From DATHXC01 sp035459965 (GTDB taxonomy: Bacteria > Pseudomonadota > Gammaproteobacteria > Burkholderiales > Methylophilaceae), in assembly GCA_035459965.1 (NCBI GenBank), contig DATHXC010000013.1, positions 186,001 to 250,000 on the forward strand: a DNA stretch of 64,000 bases. The letters are read 5' to 3'. Positions 1 through 9,328 of this stretch are shown in pieces; the stretch's first letter is position 1; each line of letters starts with the position of its first letter. A model generated the notes under the pieces. That model had not been told where the DNA came from, searched no databases, and worked only from the letters and a program-made list of their open reading frames with translations. The position numbers were made by a program, and so were the translations under genes.

Positions 1-1
1 G

Positions 2-802
2 TCTAATCTTGCCAGTGGTCATATCGCTGGTATGGCGTCTGAAGAGATGGATGAGCCATACGAAATTTCTGAAAAATCCAGGCAGTTCGGCAAGTATTTA
101 CTGCTATTTGATCCGCTGGATGGCTCTTCCAATGTCAACCTGAATATTACTGTCGGGACTATTTTTTCTGTTTTACGTTGCCCGGCTGGAGTTAGCAATC
201 CTAAGCTGGAAGACTACCTGCAGCCTGGTACGTCGCAGGTATGTGCAGGTTATGCATTGTATGGCTCATCCACTATGCTTGTGCTGACGACAGGCAAAGG
301 CGTCAATGGCTTCACGCTAGATCATGTCACCGATGATTTTCTGCTCACGCATCCTGATATGCGGATTGCTGCCGATACTCAGGAATTTGCCATCAACATG
401 TCTAATCAACGTTACTGGGAGCCGTCCGTAAAGCGCTATATCGAAGAGTGCCTGCAAGGACGTGAGGGCGTCAGGCAAAAAGATTTCAATATGCGCTGGG
501 TTGGCTCAATGGTGGCTGAGGTGCATCGCATACTCATACGCGGCGGTGTTTTTATATATCCAATCGATAGTAAGCTTAAAGATAAGGGTGGCAGGCTAAG
601 GTTGTTATATGAGGCCAATCCCATGAGTTTTATTGTAGAGCAGGCTGGAGGTGCCTCATCAACCGGCTATGAACGCATTATGGAGGTCAATCCGAATAGC
701 TTGCACCAAAGAGTGCCAGTTATTCTGGGTGCGCATAATGAAGTAGTTCTTTTGATGAGCTATCACCATCAGTTCAGCAATAATGACTTAATGGGTAATT
801 AA
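2..802 (+). CDS. fbp: Fructose-1,6-bisphosphatase class I (5' end missing)
   Basis: This is the C-terminal part of class I fructose-1,6-bisphosphatase, the cytosolic enzyme that removes the 1-phosphate from fructose-1,6-bisphosphate in gluconeogenesis and in sugar-phosphate cycles. The frame is open to the first bases of the window, so the start codon lies outside; about 266 residues are visible of a family that is usually 330-340 long. The metal- and phosphate-binding segment FDPLDGSSN is present near the beginning, and the C-terminal MSFIVEQAGG segment of the active site follows. A hairpin directly after the stop codon looks like its terminator. The identification is secure; only the N-terminus is unknown. 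Confidence 0.96.
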   Translation, partial: SNLASGHIAGMASEEMDEPYEISEKSRQFGKYLLLFDPLDGSSNVNLNITVGTIFSVLRCPAGVSNPKLEDYLQPGTSQVCAGYALYGSSTMLVLTTGKGVNGFTLDHVTDDFLLTHPDMRIAADTQEFAINMSNQRYWEPSVKRYIEECLQGREGVRQKDFNMRWVGSMVAEVHRILIRGGVFIYPIDSKLKDKGGRLRLLYEANPMSFIVEQAGGASSTGYERIMEVNPNSLHQRVPVILGAHNEVVLLMSYHHQFSNNDLMGN

Positions 803-835
803 AAGTCTCGCTATCTGAGCAATAGCAAGACTTTT
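801..835 (+). terminator. Hairpin terminator after fbp
   Basis: AAAAGTCT-C-GCTAT pairs with ATAGC-A-AGACTTTT around a short loop. The stem begins at the fbp stop codon and its right arm ends in four T residues, as expected for an intrinsic terminator with an A-tract/T-tract stem. It separates fbp from the regulator downstream. Confidence 0.7.
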
Positions 836-855
836 AGGTAGTCCCCCAGCATTTA

Positions 856-2028
856 ATGCTAATCTTTCATTGTGATTTACTTAATCCTTTTGACGATATG
901 AAACCAAATGCTGATTGGACTGAACCGCTTGATGCAATCTATAGCGCAGTTGGCGAACCTAATGCCTGGAATGCTGCTTTGGATAGTTTGTGTGAAATAT
1001 TACATGCGGACAGTGCGCTACTATTTACGCCCTGTCCACAATTGTTGGATTTACCTCACCACTACTCAAAGCGTTACTCACTGGATACCGCCAAAGACTA
1101 CATTCAAAATTTTGTAAGTCATGATGTTTACAATGCGGCGGCAGTCGATAAGAATATGTTCAGAACGGGCGTGATTGCGACTGGCGAAGAGCTGATCCCT
1201 ATGCAGGCACTTAAGTCCACAAGGTTTTTCAATGAGTTCCTGGTCAAACACAATCAAGGGCATCTGCTAACAAGTTTGCCTTTCGCGCCAGATAATACAC
1301 ATATGCTGGCCCCTGTCGTACTAAGTTTTTACAAGCCTGCACATGCCCAACCTTTTGCGGATGAGGATATCAATACACTTACCAAGTTATTGCCACACGT
1401 TCAGCGAGCTTGGCTGCTACATGACCAAGCGATGAAATACAAATCCCTAAATAACAGTCTTGAGGGAGTTTTAAATCAGTTGAGTCACGGGGTTGTTGTG
1501 CTGGATGCTGCGCACAAAATGCAATTCGCAAATGCAACTGCCAAAAGATTTTTAAGCGCACTTTATCTATACGACATGAAATTGCAAAACACTGAGGCAA
1601 TCAGCTTGCCTAAGCAGATCCTGCAAGCGGCTACTCACTCGTCATCGGGTAAATTAATCTGCAAGAAAATTATACTTGGTGACAGCGAGCAGTGGTTTAT
1701 GGTGGTTGCGCCAATCAAAAAACTGCCACACTGGGCATTAAGTCAAAATTGCGACTCAACAGTAATATGGCTTACAAAAAATGAGCCCGGCCATACAAAT
1801 AATGTTTGTTTAATGACTGAGTTGTTTAAGCTGACGCATTCCGAAGCAAAAGTACTTGGGCTTTTATTAGAAAACAAAACAGCCAAGATTATCGCTGATG
1901 AGTTAAAGATAAAGGTGAGTACTGTACGTTCTCATCTAACCTCATTATTGACAAAAACTGTCTCTAGGCGACAACAGGATTTAATTCGATTGGCTACTGT
2001 TTTTACGATTATTGAAACTGAAAATTAG
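856..2028 (+). CDS. LuxR-family transcriptional regulator
   Basis: A 390-residue cytosolic protein with a C-terminal LuxR/GerE helix-turn-helix, seen in roughly the last 65 residues (LTHSEAKVLGLLLENKTAKI followed by STVRSHLTSLLTK). The long N-terminal part has no recognised enzymatic motif; a stretch near residues 205-240 (HGVVVLDAAHKMQFAN) resembles the start of a PAS fold and may sense a ligand. An alternative start is ATG at 898, 14 codons in; neither start has a clear ribosome-binding site. It stands alone between fbp and the convergent photolyase gene, so its target is not obvious. The DNA-binding role is well supported; the signal is unknown. Confidence 0.85.
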   Translation: MLIFHCDLLNPFDDMKPNADWTEPLDAIYSAVGEPNAWNAALDSLCEILHADSALLFTPCPQLLDLPHHYSKRYSLDTAKDYIQNFVSHDVYNAAAVDKNMFRTGVIATGEELIPMQALKSTRFFNEFLVKHNQGHLLTSLPFAPDNTHMLAPVVLSFYKPAHAQPFADEDINTLTKLLPHVQRAWLLHDQAMKYKSLNNSLEGVLNQLSHGVVVLDAAHKMQFANATAKRFLSALYLYDMKLQNTEAISLPKQILQAATHSSSGKLICKKIILGDSEQWFMVVAPIKKLPHWALSQNCDSTVIWLTKNEPGHTNNVCLMTELFKLTHSEAKVLGLLLENKTAKIIADELKIKVSTVRSHLTSLLTKTVSRRQQDLIRLATVFTIIETEN

Positions 2029-2043
2029 CTACTAGATAACAGC

Positions 2044-3477
2044 TTACCCGTTGGGCGTTTTTTGTTTATACAGCGCAAAAGCCAACTCTCGCTGAGTTGC
2101 ATGATTGATCACCGGGGCTGGATAGTCTTTGCCCATTCCCAAGTTCAACTCTTGCAAACGTAATGGCGGTATAAGCCAGGGTGCATGGATTTCTTTGTCG
2201 TTGCATGCCTTCAACTCTGGTACGTATTTACGAATGAATTTTCCGCTAGCATCGAATCTTTCTGATTGCGTAATAGGGTTGAAAATACGAAACCAGGGCT
2301 GTGCATCGCAGCCCGTGGAAGCTGCCCACTGCCAGCCACCATTATTAGCGCTCAAGTCAAAATCGATGAGTTTTTCGGCAAAATAACGCTCACCCCAGCG
2401 CCAGTCCACAAGCAGGTCTTTGACCAGGAAACTTGCAGTAACCATGCGCAGGCGGTTGTGCATCCAGCCGGTCTGGTTGAGTTGGCGCATGGCAGCGTCT
2501 ACCAGAGGATATCCGGTATTGCCTTCGCACCAGGCTTTGAAAAGATTCTGGTCGTTAGGGAAAGGTAAGGCTTCAAACTCGGGTTTAAAGCTATGGCCAG
2601 CTGCTACGCGTGGATGGTGATGCAGGATCTGGAAATAAAAATCTCGCCATATTAGCTCGCTCAACCAGACTTCAGCACCCATGCCACCCATTTGCCAGGC
2701 TGTTCGCGCCAAATGACGTATAGAGACTGTACCAAAACGAAGATGCACTGACAGGTAAGATGGCCCTTTGATGGCGGGGAAGTCGCGCGTATCTTTGTAG
2801 CGTGGCATGCGTTCTATAAAGTCATCAAACAATTGCTTGCCGCCAGACATGCCAGTCGGCAGCTTCATGCTAGAGAGATTGGTACGCTGAAAGTCCATCT
2901 CTTCCAACGTTGGCAAATTTTTATCCGAGTGTTGGGCGTAAGCCTTCTTGTATTGATCTACCGGGTAAGGCTTCAGGTAGAAATCATTAAGCTTTTTTAG
3001 GTGGGCATTTTTGTAAGGGGTAAACACGCCGTATGGCTTACCTTGCAGAGTCAGTACTTCGTCTTGCTCAAAAATCACATGATCCTTGTACTGTTTGAAC
3101 TCTATTTCAGCCTCTGCCAGTTTTTCCGCTGTATTACGGTCGCGTTCAATGGCGGAGGGCTCATAATCGCGATTGCTGAATACGGCCTCAACCTGCAGCT
3201 CACGGGCTAGCGCAGGAATGATCTCCCTGGCTTTGCCATGTTTGACGATGAGATTGCCGCCTTGTTCTATCAGTGCAGCTTTAAGCTCGCGTATGCTTTC
3301 CCAGATGAACTCTACGCGGCGATCCGCTTTATCCTCTAACTGACCTAGTATCTCGGTATCAAACACAAATGCGCAATAGACTTTCTGCGATGATTTAAGT
3401 GCGTGATACAGCGCTGCATGGTCAAAATCGCGCAGGTCGCGGCGAAACCAGACTAGGGATTGTGTATAGGTGGACAT
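2044..3477 (-). CDS. phrB: Deoxyribodipyrimidine photolyase (class I CPD type)
   Basis: A 477-residue light-driven DNA repair flavoenzyme that splits cyclobutane pyrimidine dimers. The N-terminal antenna domain begins with SLVWFRRDLRDFDH. The C-terminal FAD-binding domain carries the typical series WSELIWRDFYFQ, GYPLVDAAMRQL, GWMHNRLRM and DLSANNGGWQWAASTGCDAQ, including tryptophans of the electron-transfer chain. Length and motif order match class I photolyases; a cryptochrome role is less likely but cannot be excluded from sequence alone. It is the last gene of the leftward run and converges with the LuxR-type gene, 15 bases away. Confidence 0.95.
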   Translation of the reverse strand: MSTYTQSLVWFRRDLRDFDHAALYHALKSSQKVYCAFVFDTEILGQLEDKADRRVEFIWESIRELKAALIEQGGNLIVKHGKAREIIPALARELQVEAVFSNRDYEPSAIERDRNTAEKLAEAEIEFKQYKDHVIFEQDEVLTLQGKPYGVFTPYKNAHLKKLNDFYLKPYPVDQYKKAYAQHSDKNLPTLEEMDFQRTNLSSMKLPTGMSGGKQLFDDFIERMPRYKDTRDFPAIKGPSYLSVHLRFGTVSIRHLARTAWQMGGMGAEVWLSELIWRDFYFQILHHHPRVAAGHSFKPEFEALPFPNDQNLFKAWCEGNTGYPLVDAAMRQLNQTGWMHNRLRMVTASFLVKDLLVDWRWGERYFAEKLIDFDLSANNGGWQWAASTGCDAQPWFRIFNPITQSERFDASGKFIRKYVPELKACNDKEIHAPWLIPPLRLQELNLGMGKDYPAPVINHATQRELAFALYKQKTPNG

Positions 3478-3505
3478 ATTGGATACGCTGACGACAGCCA
3501 GCTGT

Positions 3506-3973
3506 TTACTCGCGGTGGTAGGGATGATTATGGATGACTGTCCAGGCGCGATAAAGTTGCTCGGCCAGCACTACCCTGACCATGCCGTGTGGCAATGTGA
3601 GTTTGGATAAGCTCCATAGCCAGTCTGCACGGGCCTTGATGTCAGCATGCAAGCCATCAGCCCCGCCGATGATAAGCGATACATCACGTCCGCTTCCCAG
3701 CCAGGTTTTAAGGCGATCGGCGAGCTGTAAGGTGGTGACTTCTGCGCCACGTTCGTCCAGCGCTATCAGGTAATCGCGGCCGCAGGCTTCCAGAATGCGC
3801 TTGGCTTCAGCTTCTTGTACTGTAGTGGAATTTTTGCCGGAAGCGCGCTTATCCGGCTTTATCTCGATGATTTCTACAGTGGCCTCGCGTGGCATGCGCT
3901 TGAGGTATTCGCCACACGCAATCTCCACCCAGTCCGGCATTTTGTGACCTACGCTGATGATACGTAGCTTCAC
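3506..3973 (-). CDS. rlmH: 23S rRNA (pseudouridine-1915-N3)-methyltransferase
   Basis: A 155-residue SPOUT-family methyltransferase that methylates pseudouridine 1915 in helix 69 of 23S rRNA on assembled ribosomes. The length is that of the family, and the knotted S-adenosylmethionine site is seen as LIIGGADGL near residues 101-109. The C-terminus reads LYRAWTVIHNHPYHRE, the conserved RlmH tail that reaches into the partner's active site. It lies 13 bases downstream of rsfS, the usual neighbour in proteobacteria, so the two are almost certainly co-transcribed. Confidence 0.96.
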   Translation of the reverse strand: MKLRIISVGHKMPDWVEIACGEYLKRMPREATVEIIEIKPDKRASGKNSTTVQEAEAKRILEACGRDYLIALDERGAEVTTLQLADRLKTWLGSGRDVSLIIGGADGLHADIKARADWLWSLSKLTLPHGMVRVVLAEQLYRAWTVIHNHPYHRE

Positions 3974-3986
3974 TTAAAGTAATTAC

Positions 3987-4349
3987 CTAGTTCGAGACAG
4001 AGCCGCTATTGACGTGGCGATGGCCTTCAGCTGCGCCCCAGAGTTGCTCCAGATTGTAATAGGCACGGGTGGCGGGCAGCATGATATGAACGATGATATC
4101 GCCCAGGTCGACCAATACCCATTCCCCTTCTTTTTCGCCTTCGGTGCCACGCACGTCAGCACCCAGCTCTTTCAGTTTTTCACGCACATTGTTGGCCATG
4201 GCCTTGGTCTGGCGTGTAGAGCTGGCATTGGCAACGATCATGTAAGCTGCCATGGAGGTCAGTTTGCGCACATCCATTACCGTGATGTCGTAACCCTTGA
4301 TATCTTCCAGCGCGTCGACGACGGCCTGTTTCATTACTTCTAGTTCCAT
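3987..4349 (-). CDS. rsfS: Ribosome silencing factor RsfS
   Basis: A 120-residue member of the RsfS/Iojap (DUF143) family, which binds ribosomal protein uL14 and blocks joining of the subunits when nutrients are short. The hallmark region VDALEDIKGYDITVMDVRKL at the N-terminus and EWVLVDLGDIIVHIM toward the C-terminus are both intact. It precedes rlmH closely. In many proteobacteria nadD lies upstream; here panD does instead, about 80 bases away. Confidence 0.95.
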   Translation of the reverse strand: MELEVMKQAVVDALEDIKGYDITVMDVRKLTSMAAYMIVANASSTRQTKAMANNVREKLKELGADVRGTEGEKEGEWVLVDLGDIIVHIMLPATRAYYNLEQLWGAAEGHRHVNSGSVSN

Positions 4350-4429
4350 GAATTCCTTGAGGAGATGCTTAAATGACTCTTGTTAGCGGTGGTCTTGATT
4401 GGTTGATTGGTTGATTGAGGCAGGGCAGA

Positions 4430-4810
4430 TTAGGCAGCTTGCACAGGGATTTCGCGACGTTTATCAACGATCTGGTTGCTGTTGTTCACGTAGACTAGCT
4501 CTGGCTTGAACTTTTCAAGTTCGATTTCGTTATAGACAGCGTAGCTGGCGATAATCAACAGGTCGCCGGGGCTAGCCTTGCGAGCCGCTGCACCATTCAC
4601 GGAAATCGTGCCGGAGTTGCGTTGCGCGCGGATAGCATAGGTGCTGAAGCGCTCGCCATTTGTCACGTTGTAGATATCAATCTGCTGGTATTCGCGAATG
4701 TCAGCAGCTTCCAACAAAGTTTCATCAATGGCGCACGAACCCTCATAGTCCAACTCCGAATGCGTTACCCGCACGCGGTGCAACTTGGATTTGAGCATGG
4801 TTCTTTGCAT
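4430..4810 (-). CDS. panD: Aspartate 1-decarboxylase proenzyme
   Basis: This pyruvoyl enzyme decarboxylates L-aspartate to beta-alanine for pantothenate synthesis. The start is placed at the ATG giving MQRTMLKSKLHRVRVTH, which yields 126 residues, the usual family length; the frame is open further upstream, but that extension has no counterpart in the family. The self-cleavage site YEGSC is present, where the Gly-Ser bond breaks and the serine becomes the pyruvoyl group. It follows panC and panB on the same strand, so all three committed pantothenate genes are clustered. Its start lies 99 bases beyond the panC stop. Confidence 0.96.
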   Translation of the reverse strand: MQRTMLKSKLHRVRVTHSELDYEGSCAIDETLLEAADIREYQQIDIYNVTNGERFSTYAIRAQRNSGTISVNGAAARKASPGDLLIIASYAVYNEIELEKFKPELVYVNNSNQIVDKRREIPVQAA

Positions 4811-4909
4811 AGTTGTCCCGATGGTTGTCCTGAAAAGTCGGTTAAAAACCAGTGCATTATAGTCGTTTAGTACCGTGAAGCAAAATCTGATAGTACTTAA
4901 AGCAATCAA

Positions 4910-5743
4910 CTAATCGAGATTAAACTCAATATTATCAATCAGTCGCGTTCGATCTTGTCTGGCAGCACCCAGTACAATCAGTTGTTTATCGTTCGCTGTG
5001 GCGGGAGCCAGGCGGATTGCAGAACGTACCGAGATGTAATCGACTATCCAGCCCATTTGGGTCAGATACTGGGTGGTTTGCGCTTCTATAGCGCTGAAAT
5101 CATGGTTACCTTTTTGTACAGCTGCGACTACCAGTTGTAGCGCCCGCTGCAGGCGCGGGGCTTCCAGGCGCTGGGCAGGCGTGAGGTAGCTATTGCGTGA
5201 ACTCATGGCCAGGCCATCATCTTCACGCACGATTTCACAGGGTGCTATGGTAATAGGGAGATTAAACTGGCGTACCAGCTCGCGGATAATCATCAGTTGC
5301 TGGTAATCTTTTTTGCCGAAAATCGCAGTTTGCGGCTGCACGATGTTGAATAGCTTGAGCACCACGGTGGCAACACCATCAAAGTGTCCGGGTCGTGCTG
5401 CCCCGCATAGCTCATGGGCGATGGGTGGTGGCGTGACCATCATGGATTGCGGTTCTGGATACATTTCCATGACGGATGGCGTAAATACGATATCGGCGCC
5501 AGTTGCTGCCAGTTTTGCACAATCCTCAGCCAATGTGCGCGGGTAGCTTGCCAGGTCTTCATTCGGGCCGAATTGCAGCGGATTCACAAAAATACTTACG
5601 ACCACGCATGGTGCCTGCTGGCGTGCCAGTTTTACCAGCTGGATATGTCCGGCATGCAGGTTGCCCATGGTGGGCACCAGACAAATGGAGGTTTCACTCG
5701 CCAGGCGCTGCCTGAGCGCTTCGACAGAATCAATAATATCCAT
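4910..5743 (-). CDS. panC: Pantothenate synthetase
   Basis: A 277-residue cytosolic ligase that joins pantoate and beta-alanine using ATP, giving pantothenate. Class I synthetase-like signatures are visible: PTMGNLHAGH (HIGH-type) near residues 24-33, FGKKDYQQLMI in the middle and the KMSKS-like AMSSRNSYL. Its ATG shares one base with the panB stop codon (TAATG), so translation is probably coupled. Its products and those of panD meet in the same reaction. Confidence 0.97.
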   Translation of the reverse strand: MDIIDSVEALRQRLASETSICLVPTMGNLHAGHIQLVKLARQQAPCVVVSIFVNPLQFGPNEDLASYPRTLAEDCAKLAATGADIVFTPSVMEMYPEPQSMMVTPPPIAHELCGAARPGHFDGVATVVLKLFNIVQPQTAIFGKKDYQQLMIIRELVRQFNLPITIAPCEIVREDDGLAMSSRNSYLTPAQRLEAPRLQRALQLVVAAVQKGNHDFSAIEAQTTQYLTQMGWIVDYISVRSAIRLAPATANDKQLIVLGAARQDRTRLIDNIEFNLD

Positions 5744-6528
5744 TAAAAGCTATGCTCTGCCGCAGGGAACCCTTGAGCTTTTACTGCCTGGACGTAATTG
5801 GCCACGGCTTCCTGGATGCTACTTGCACCCTGCATAAAATTCTTTGCAAAGCGTGGAGATTTGCCGGCGAAAATGCCCAGTAAATCCTGTAATACCAATA
5901 CTTGGCCGTCGCAATCAATCCCCGCACCTACACCAATGGTAGGGATGCTCAAGGCAGCGGTTACCCGTTTTGCCAGTTCGGCAGGGATCATTTCCAGCAC
6001 GATCAGTGAAGCACCTGACTGTTGCAGGCCTTGTGCGTCAGCCAGCAATTGTGCGGCGTCTTCCTCGCTACGGCCCTGGATGCGATAGCCACCGAGCTGG
6101 TTGACCGATTGTGGTGTGAACCCCAAATGTGCGCACACAGGAATGCCGCGCTTGACCAGGAATTCCACGGTTTCCAGCATCACATCCCCGCCTTCCAGCT
6201 TGATCATATGCGCACCAGCCGCCATCAGGCGCGCTGCGTTACGCATGGCTTGCTCTGGAGATTGCTGGTAGCTGCCGAAAGGCATGTCGGCGATGATGTA
6301 GGCAGTTTTGCTGCCTTTGGCGACGCAGCGCGTGTGGTATTGCATGTCGTGCAGTGTCACCGCCAGCGTGTTATTGCCGCCTTGCAGCACCATGCCCAGC
6401 GAGTCGCCGACCAGCAATATCTCAACGCCAGCGCTTTCGCACAGCGTGGCAAAGCTTGAGTCGTAGCTGGTGAGGGCAGCGATTTTTTCGCCGCGATCCG
6501 CCATTTGTTGGAGGGTGAATAGATTCAT
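5743..6528 (-). CDS. panB: 3-methyl-2-oxobutanoate hydroxymethyltransferase
   Basis: A 261-residue TIM-barrel enzyme that transfers a hydroxymethyl group from methylene-tetrahydrofolate to ketoisovalerate, giving ketopantoate. Metal-binding and substrate segments ALTSYDSSFA, LLVGDSLGMVLQG and MIKLEGGD are typical, as is VPVCAHLGFTPQ-like IPVCAHLGFTPQSV. It is the first of panB-panC-panD and overlaps panC by one base. In a C1-utilising organism its methylene-folate use ties coenzyme A supply to one-carbon metabolism, though this is only inference. Confidence 0.97.
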   Translation of the reverse strand: MNLFTLQQMADRGEKIAALTSYDSSFATLCESAGVEILLVGDSLGMVLQGGNNTLAVTLHDMQYHTRCVAKGSKTAYIIADMPFGSYQQSPEQAMRNAARLMAAGAHMIKLEGGDVMLETVEFLVKRGIPVCAHLGFTPQSVNQLGGYRIQGRSEEDAAQLLADAQGLQQSGASLIVLEMIPAELAKRVTAALSIPTIGVGAGIDCDGQVLVLQDLLGIFAGKSPRFAKNFMQGASSIQEAVANYVQAVKAQGFPAAEHSF

Positions 6529-6629
6529 AAGGGGGACTATTCTATTACAAGACGATTGTGACTTGGTCGATTATTGCTTGGAGGTTTATCTAGGGGTGAG
6601 TAAGTTAGGCTTTGCTTAACTCAAGCGTA

Positions 6630-7277
6630 TTATTCGAAGTTGGGATTGAAAAATTCGCGGCGGCCGCGTATCTGCATGATGCGCTCGACTAGCAGGTTAA
6701 GCGCCTCTTCATCCTTGGCGATATTCAGTTTCTCGTTATTGACGATCAGCAAGGGCGATGCATCATACTGATGAAAGAATTCGCTGTAAGCATCCGAAAG
6801 ACGGGATAGATATTCGCGTGGAATTTCCTGTTCATAGCTGACATTCCGCTGCTCTACACGCTCTACCAAGGCGTCCACCGGTGTTTGGAGGTAGATCACT
6901 AGGTCAGGCGGCGACACTTGTAGCTGCAAATGCTGGTAAATCTGGCGGTATAAGGCGAACTCTTCGTCATCCAGGTTCAATCGCGCAAATAGCGGGTCTT
7001 TTTCCAGGAAGAAATCGGCAATCGTCGCTTCAGCAAACATGTCGCGCTGGGCCAGGTCGCGGATCTGGTTGGTGCGCTGAAACAGGAAGAATAGCTGGGT
7101 AGGCAGGGCATATCGCGGCGCATCCTGGTAAAAACGCGGCAAGAATGGGTTGGCTTCGGCATTCTCCAGTAGCAGGTTGACTGAATAGCGGTCTGCCAGC
7201 TTACGCGCAAGTGTAGTCTTGCCGCTGCCGATAGGGCCTTCAATCACGATATAGGGGAATTTATCAATAATGCTCAT
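6630..7277 (-). CDS. Deoxynucleoside kinase family protein
   Basis: A 215-residue P-loop kinase of the deoxyadenosine/deoxyguanosine kinase family, which phosphorylates deoxynucleosides for salvage. The P-loop IEGPIGSGKTTLA lies at residues 12-24, the substrate-binding segment FFLEKDPLFA in the middle and the lid-like arginines in ERVEQRNVSYEQ. The same gene often sits between folK and panB in betaproteobacteria, as here. The substrate cannot be read from sequence. No dedicated promoter was seen in the 87 bases upstream. Confidence 0.88.
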   Translation of the reverse strand: MSIIDKFPYIVIEGPIGSGKTTLARKLADRYSVNLLLENAEANPFLPRFYQDAPRYALPTQLFFLFQRTNQIRDLAQRDMFAEATIADFFLEKDPLFARLNLDDEEFALYRQIYQHLQLQVSPPDLVIYLQTPVDALVERVEQRNVSYEQEIPREYLSRLSDAYSEFFHQYDASPLLIVNNEKLNIAKDEEALNLLVERIMQIRGRREFFNPNFE

Positions 7278-7364
7278 GCCACACTTATGCTTTCCTTAAG
7301 GCTTTTACTAATCTTGCTGCTTTTATATTAACGGTAATATTCCAGTTATATTAATTAGCTCGAA

Positions 7365-7850
7365 TTAATTAGCCGCTAATTTTTCTACACCCTGTGCCAA
7401 GTGGGTTTTAGCCAACTCGCTCACTTTGCCATACCTGGTGAGTTGTAATGTCGGGGCGATCTCAGCCAGTGGCAGTAATACAAAGCCACGTTCATGCATG
7501 CGTGGATGCGGCAATGTCAGTTCGTCGGTAGTCATGACCATGTTGCCGTAAAGCAGTAGATCAAGGTCCAGCACTCGTGGCGCATTGGGGAACGGACGTT
7601 CACGCCCATGTTTGTTCTCCACTGCCAGCAGAGCACGCAACAGTTCGCGCGGTGTGAGGTCGGTCTGCACTTCTACTACGGCATTGATGAAGTCAGGCTG
7701 GTTGTCATAGCCGACGGGTGCCGTCCGGTAAAGTGATGAGCATTTGACCAGCCGCGTCTTTGGCAGGCTTTTGATCTCTGAGAATGCTTGCAGGATTTGT
7801 TGCTCGGGCTGCTGTAAATTGCTGCCTAGTGCGATGAAAGCATTTTGCAT
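7365..7850 (-). CDS. folK: 2-amino-4-hydroxy-6-hydroxymethyldihydropteridine diphosphokinase
   Basis: A 161-residue HPPK, the enzyme that moves pyrophosphate from ATP to hydroxymethyl-dihydropterin in folate synthesis. The signatures IALGSNL at the N-terminus, RTAPVGYDNQPDFINAVVEV and the metal-binding RVLDLDLLLYG are complete, followed by LPHPRMHERGFVLLPL. It begins two bases after the pcnB stop, a standard proteobacterial pair, and is likely translated from the same message. Confidence 0.96.
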   Translation of the reverse strand: MQNAFIALGSNLQQPEQQILQAFSEIKSLPKTRLVKCSSLYRTAPVGYDNQPDFINAVVEVQTDLTPRELLRALLAVENKHGRERPFPNAPRVLDLDLLLYGNMVMTTDELTLPHPRMHERGFVLLPLAEIAPTLQLTRYGKVSELAKTHLAQGVEKLAAN

Positions 7851-7852
7851 AG

Positions 7853-9238
7853 TTATTCCGCAGCAGTTGCAGAGCCGGGATTGCCATTTGCTTTTTTGCG
7901 ACGGCTACGACGGCGTTTTTGCGGCTCAGTATTCGGTTGCAGCATCGCCAGGCGTTTTTCCGGGTTGGCATCGGCAAAGTCAGTCCACCATTTGCCCAAT
8001 GCAGAATCCAGTTCGCCGGATTCGCAACGTAACAGCAGGAAATCATAGGCGGCGCGGTAACGCGGATTTTCCAGCAGGCTGTATGGGCGCTTGCCCGAGC
8101 GTTGCTCAAAGCGCGGTTGTAATCCCCAGATTTCTTTCATGGTGGTGCTATAACGCTTATGGATAGCCAGTTTTTCGGCCTGTATATCCGCGACTTCATT
8201 CATGGCCATGTGCAACGCAGGTATAGGGCGATCGCCCTGTTTCTGGTATTTATTCCACGCTACCAGCACCTCATGCCAGAGCAGGGTGGCGAATAGGAAG
8301 CTGGGCGAAACAGGTTTTTCCGCTAGCACCCGGTCATCGGTGTTTTTCAGCGCCAGTTTGACGAAGCGCTCACCCATGGGTTGCTCCAGCACTACATCCA
8401 ACATAGGTAGCAGGCCATGATGCAGGCCGTGCTGGCGCAAGGCACTGACACTTTCCAGTGCATGGCCGGACAGGAACAGCTTGAGCATCTCGTCGAACAG
8501 GCGTGAGGCGGGCACATCGTGCAGAATTTCTGCCAGGTCAGGGATAGGTTTTTCGGTCGCTTTCTCGATTTTGAGCCCAAGCTTTGCCGAGAGCCGAATC
8601 GCGCGCAACATGCGCACCGGATCCTCGCGGTAGCGTGTTGCCGGGTCGCCTATCATGCGCAATATGCCTGCCTGGATATCGGCGACGCCATTGTGGAAGT
8701 CCAGTATTTCTTCAGTTGCCGGGTCGTAATACAGCGCATTGGCAGTAAAGTCCCGGCGGATGGCATCTTCTTCCTGATTGCCGAATACGTTGTCGCGCAA
8801 GATGCGGCCACTGTCGGCGACTTTGGCATCGTTCTGCTCGCTATCGGCCAGGTGACTACCACGGAATGTGGAAACCTCCACGGTTTCATCGCCAAACATG
8901 ACATGCACCAGGCGGAAACGACGGCCTATGATGCGTGAGCGGCGGAATACGCGATTCACTTCTTCCGGCGTGGCGTCGGTGGCAATGTCAAAATCCTTGG
9001 GACGTTTTTTAAGTAATAGATCCCGTACTGCGCCGCCAACAACAAATGCCTCGAATCCGGCTTTCTGTAAGCCTTCGGTAGTTTTTAGTGCGCCGATACT
9101 GAGCAGTTTTTTGTCTATACGATGGATTTTGCTGGGAATGCGCTTGGCATTTTCGCTACCGTTGCGGGGCTGTTTGCCGGCTTTGGTCGATGGTTTGTTT
9201 TTGGGGTTGAAAACGCGTTGCAGCAGTTTTTTGATCAT
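7853..9238 (-). CDS. pcnB: Poly(A) polymerase I
   Basis: A class II nucleotidyltransferase that adds 3' poly(A) tails to RNA and so marks it for decay. The nucleotidyltransferase head is visible as FVVGGAVRDLLL followed by KRPKDFDIATDATPEEV, with the two catalytic aspartates of the DFD motif. The RNA-binding neck and a basic C-terminal tail (KRRRSRRKK) follow, as in PcnB rather than a CCA-adding enzyme. The start is set at the ATG giving MIKKLLQRVF, 461 residues; the frame continues 14 codons upstream to another ATG, which is less likely. Confidence 0.94.
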   Translation of the reverse strand: MIKKLLQRVFNPKNKPSTKAGKQPRNGSENAKRIPSKIHRIDKKLLSIGALKTTEGLQKAGFEAFVVGGAVRDLLLKKRPKDFDIATDATPEEVNRVFRRSRIIGRRFRLVHVMFGDETVEVSTFRGSHLADSEQNDAKVADSGRILRDNVFGNQEEDAIRRDFTANALYYDPATEEILDFHNGVADIQAGILRMIGDPATRYREDPVRMLRAIRLSAKLGLKIEKATEKPIPDLAEILHDVPASRLFDEMLKLFLSGHALESVSALRQHGLHHGLLPMLDVVLEQPMGERFVKLALKNTDDRVLAEKPVSPSFLFATLLWHEVLVAWNKYQKQGDRPIPALHMAMNEVADIQAEKLAIHKRYSTTMKEIWGLQPRFEQRSGKRPYSLLENPRYRAAYDFLLLRCESGELDSALGKWWTDFADANPEKRLAMLQPNTEPQKRRRSRRKKANGNPGSATAAE

Positions 9239-9328
9239 CAGAGGTGTAGCCCGAGCATCCGTAAGCTTTAAAGTAGGCAAATTATAACGTAAAGCCTGCT
9301 TTCGCGCTTTTAATCGACGGCCGATTTG

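Noticed and set aside
4395..4418. Short GATTGGTT tandem repeat between panD and rsfS
   Set aside because: Only about three units of seven to eight bases; it looks like chance or slippage and not a CRISPR or regulatory array.
4811..4909. Longer N-terminus for panD, about 33 extra residues
   Set aside because: The family starts at the MQRTMLKSK methionine and the extension is unlike any PanD.
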